From the NCBI GenBank assembly GCA_008711295.1, contig VUYV01000003.1, positions 10,681,148 through 10,745,147 of the forward strand: DNA of 64,000 nucleotides, read 5' to 3'. The notes below the pieces were generated by a model, which was not told the DNA's origin, did no database searches, and saw only the letters and a list, made by a program, of their open reading frames with translations. A program made the translations under genes and the position numbers. Below, one piece after another: positions 60,659 through 64,000 of this stretch (its first letter is position 1; each line of letters opens with the position of its first letter). The stretch is from Anarhynchus alexandrinus. Lineage: Eukaryota > Chordata > Aves > Charadriiformes > Charadriidae.

Positions 60659-63600
60659 GTAAATATCTACTTATTAAACTCTGCAATTATTTTAACAGTG
60701 ATTGATAGGAGCTAAAATATACTGTAAAATTAAAAACTTCTTTCTAGTCTGTGTTTTTAACTTTTGACAAGTTCTTATTATAAGTTCTTTCTCACAGACT
60801 TTACTTAATTCCTAAATCATTTTTCAAATACCCCCAAATGATTAAAGCAGCTTTTATCATTGGTAATCTCTTTAATACTTGTTTTTTGTGATTATTTTGC
60901 TTCATTGCTTATATATAATAGAAAGAATTATAAAAGACGTCTTTGCTATTTTCTTATGCAATTCATTGAGATTGTTTAGGATTTTTTTCCAAAGAATCTG
61001 GCCACTTTTGTAATAGATGTAATTACAGTTCTGAAAAGGTAAAATTATGAGAAAATGCATACTATAACAGTAGTTCAGCAAAGACTGTTAAACCATTGAA
61101 GAAGGGCAGGTATAAGGTATTTAGAATGACTGAGATGTTAGTCATTAATTAGGTGCTTTAAGAACCTCTGTTTTAAGGAAGCACAATATAAATGAGTCTG
61201 GGATTTGGGTGTGGTTTTTTTAAGTAGTGAATACTGTGCACATCTTAACATTTAGGTCCTTTGAACATCTAATTTGTCATATCTAAAACTAATACATCTA
61301 AATCACTTACCACATGAATGCCTTGTTAATACCAAGTAGAAATTAGTTGCAGTAACATAGTACATGGCATTTTGAAGGTGATCTTGTATTAGTTTTCAGT
61401 AAATCAGTGACTGACATGACAATTTGTACTTTCTTGTTTTGATTGTTTCGTAGAGTTGTATATGGCAAGCTTAGTAGAAATTTTGTGGTACTTTAAAATT
61501 TGATAGGGAGGTAATTATGCTTGTAATCTGTGAATCAGGAGGTGCAGTGCTTGCTCACTGGGCCTTAAAAATGCAAAGATCTTAGGGTTTGGTATTTTAA
61601 AGAAGAGCGTCTTTCTACCTTTCATTACTACTTTTGTGCTCAGAATATATGCTCTAATACAGTCTATAGCAAAAATAACTTAAATTTTAATCTTGCACAT
61701 TCAAATTTTTATCTGAATAATACATAACTTCTCATCATGTTTAAAGTATGTTTTTGCTTGGCTTATTTGCATTCCCACCAGCTAACAAAGAGAGAAAGAA
61801 GTTGTGGTGTCAGATTTTATATGCCCATTTCTTGATCTAGTGCACTGGGATCTGCTTACTAGACTCGCATTGCCCTTAGGATTATCCTGTAATATTTTTT
61901 TCATTTAAAGAAAGTACTGAATTTCTATTAGAGATGTGCCTTAGTCTGCTTGTTGTCCAGTTTATTGTTGGTTTAAAGTACTTTATCTGCAACTTTTTGG
62001 TAAAAATCAAAGTAAAGATGGTGATTATTAGAGACTCCTCTTCAGGGATATCATAGTATTGGCCAAGAGGTGCCAATCTGAAGTAGTGAAAGAAGTTGTT
62101 TGGGTTTTTTTTGTTAATCCCCAAGCTAGACATGTTCAGAAGGGACGCATAGTCACTTCTGAACATGCTTCTCCATCTTGATGATCTGTCTTTCCAATGG
62201 ATAAATTTTGTCAAAGGTACTTTGCTGACTATTGGTGTAAAAGTGTAACTTTGATTACCTTCAGTTTGTGTCGGTTTAGCAATGGTTTATTGACTCTGAA
62301 AATATTCAGGGCTCTGAAGATAAAATTAGTAAGTGACTGGGAAAGTCTCCCTCTTGGAGGAGGTACATGAACTTGGTTATTCAAAAGGACTGGAAAAAAA
62401 CCCAACCACCTCTTCCTGGGGCATATGAGAATCTGACTTTTTCCAGTATTCAATTAAAAAAAAAAAATCACCCAGCAGGCATATAATTAATTTTTTACTT
62501 ATAAGCTAATATTCACAAACAAAATTAAATTTTGCAACAGGATTATAGTTGAGAAAATATACCATTATGTAATCTAAAAGATGCAGTTAGTACTGCGGTA
62601 GACATACTATCTTTTCATTTTCCTCTTAGAAAAACCCAAAACAAGCAAACAAAAAAAACTTTACTTTACAGTTCCTCTCCAAGTATTGCATGAAAGGTAT
62701 CTACTTCATTAAACTAAAATAGCATACAGATGACTTGGAGTGGGTCACACTGAGTCAAACACAATTCACTCCCAGGTTTGTTAAAGATTGACCCATTGAT
62801 TTGTTGAGGAAAAAAATTATTTGTACAGTAGAAATTATTATCTGTTCTTCAGTAATCTATATGACTGCAAAGTTTAAAGATTTGATCTGAGTCATTTGGC
62901 TGGCTTAGATCTTGACTTTCGTAGCCTTAATTTTAAAAAAGAAAAAAAGTTGATGACGTTGGCAAGGGAAAACATTTAGGCCTCAGTTGTGTTCCTGAGC
63001 ATTCAGTTCCAGTGTTCCAGTGTTGCATGAGTATAGTTACTCGATGCTCCTTAGTGGATACAACTATGCCTGATCGCCAAGACATGATAGTTTGGGCTGA
63101 AATTTTTTTTTATATGGTGTTTCTGCATTAGCTTTCAAATAGTACTAGTGGGTAGTGTAAAGGCAATTTTTCACAAGAACAGTTCTTTTTCTGAAAGGAA
63201 AGAAGAGGGAAAAGGTATTGATTTACCATGTTTAAAAGCTAAGGTAAAAGGCAAATCATTTCCCTGATGCAGTCTGAAACTTTCAAGCATTCCATCTGGA
63301 GATTGAAAATTTGACCAGAGTTGGGGCATGTTGATGCCACGGATATATCTTATGCAAAGGACATTTTGGAAAAAGTTGGTTATGAAAATACTCAGGAATT
63401 GGTTAGGAATAACATTAAGCATTTTCTGATGATGACTTTCCTGTGTTGCTAGTCCAGCCCACAGCTTCAAGACTGCAATTGTTTTTGAACAATTGTACCC
63501 ATTGAGCACTAGCAACTATTCCTTTCTTGATGCTCCCCCTGCTGTTACCAAGCAAAATGAAGAGGCTTCTGAATAAAATGCAGAGAGCACCTGATCTGGA

Positions 63601-64000
63601 CTGTTGGGAAGATAATGCTTTTGGGTAGATGGAAATGTTCATGGGGTGGATACCAATGCTGGTAGAAGATAAGATAACTGCAAGGGAGGGAGCAGAGTGG
63701 AACGAAAAGCTTGTGATGAAGACTGGTATCAAAAAAGGAACAACGGTGGAACAAAGCAGGAATCCAGGACTGGATGAGCAAGGTAGAAACCTAAATTAGG
63801 GTAGGATTTAGAAATAGAATTAACACAGAAATGTATTGAAAGGGTTTATACAAACAAAAGACAGACTTAAAGTGCAAATAAAAGGATAGAGAGGTCTGAT
63901 ACTCACTAGATCAGTGAGCTTACCAGAAGCTGCAGTGTAATCAAAGAAATCCCCTCAGTCTTGCACTCTTGTCCTCTAGGGATGACAGTCTATTAATGTT
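60659..64000 (+). other. EXOC2: EXOC2 intron, 5' part only
   Basis: AT-rich sequence from the gtaaat donor to the end of the window. I find no sequence coding for the expected next part of Sec5, so the next exon lies beyond the window. Small open frames near 63171-63781 have no recognisable signature. Confidence 0.85.

Noticed and set aside
1..64000. HUS1B-like nested retrogene, known within the EXOC2 locus in mammals
   Set aside because: No open frame here resembles a HUS1-type clamp protein. As I recall, the mammalian copy lies nearer the 5' end of the gene, outside this part.
1..64000. tRNA, rRNA or snoRNA genes in introns
   Set aside because: I saw no complete tRNA A/B-box pair or rRNA stretch, and no C/D or H/ACA pair convincing by eye. 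A covariance-model search would be needed to exclude small ones.

Overview
This window is eukaryotic, intron-rich and AT-rich, and it comes from a bird. The bird call rests on three CR1 LINE fragments with the octamer-type 3' end seen in avian CR1, and on a long, GC-rich endogenous retrovirus LTR of a kind I remember from neoavian genomes. I cannot name the species.

The window holds one protein-coding gene that I can support: EXOC2 (Sec5, exocyst complex component 2), on the + strand and incomplete at both ends. Eighteen consecutive coding exons lie between 779 and 60658. They join in frame with no stop codon and total 1847 nt, or about 616 codons. This corresponds to about residues 179-795 of the roughly 924-residue vertebrate protein, in human numbering that I estimated by counting codons. 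The N-terminal Ral-binding IPT/TIG domain, the C-terminal end, the promoter, the UTRs and the stop codon all lie outside the window. Seventeen introns are complete and the window begins and ends inside two more. Sixteen of the complete introns have GT-AG ends. One, 19697-31855, is GC-AG.

Layout: 1-778 is intron; 779-16589 has exons 1-5 (start of the Sec5 helical region); 19578-41156 has exons 6-10, including a serine-rich loop in exon 7; 44234-60658 has exons 11-18 (C-terminal helical bundles); 60659-64000 is intron. The introns carry a solo LTR (about 29235-30346, + strand), an old CR1 (about 30755-30978, + strand), two closely related CR1 copies on the - strand (about 36860-37476 and 59000-59548), a perfect 22-copy octamer array (58721-58896), a short ATT array, and several A/C-only or T/G-only low-complexity tracts.

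I found no rRNA, tRNA, CRISPR array, operon or second functional gene. I also found no undescribed biological system. The best leads are the GC-AG intron with a frame-breaking GT donor 4 nt downstream, the arrangement of CR1 copies around EXOC2 exons, and a few intronic patches that look like decayed coding sequence.
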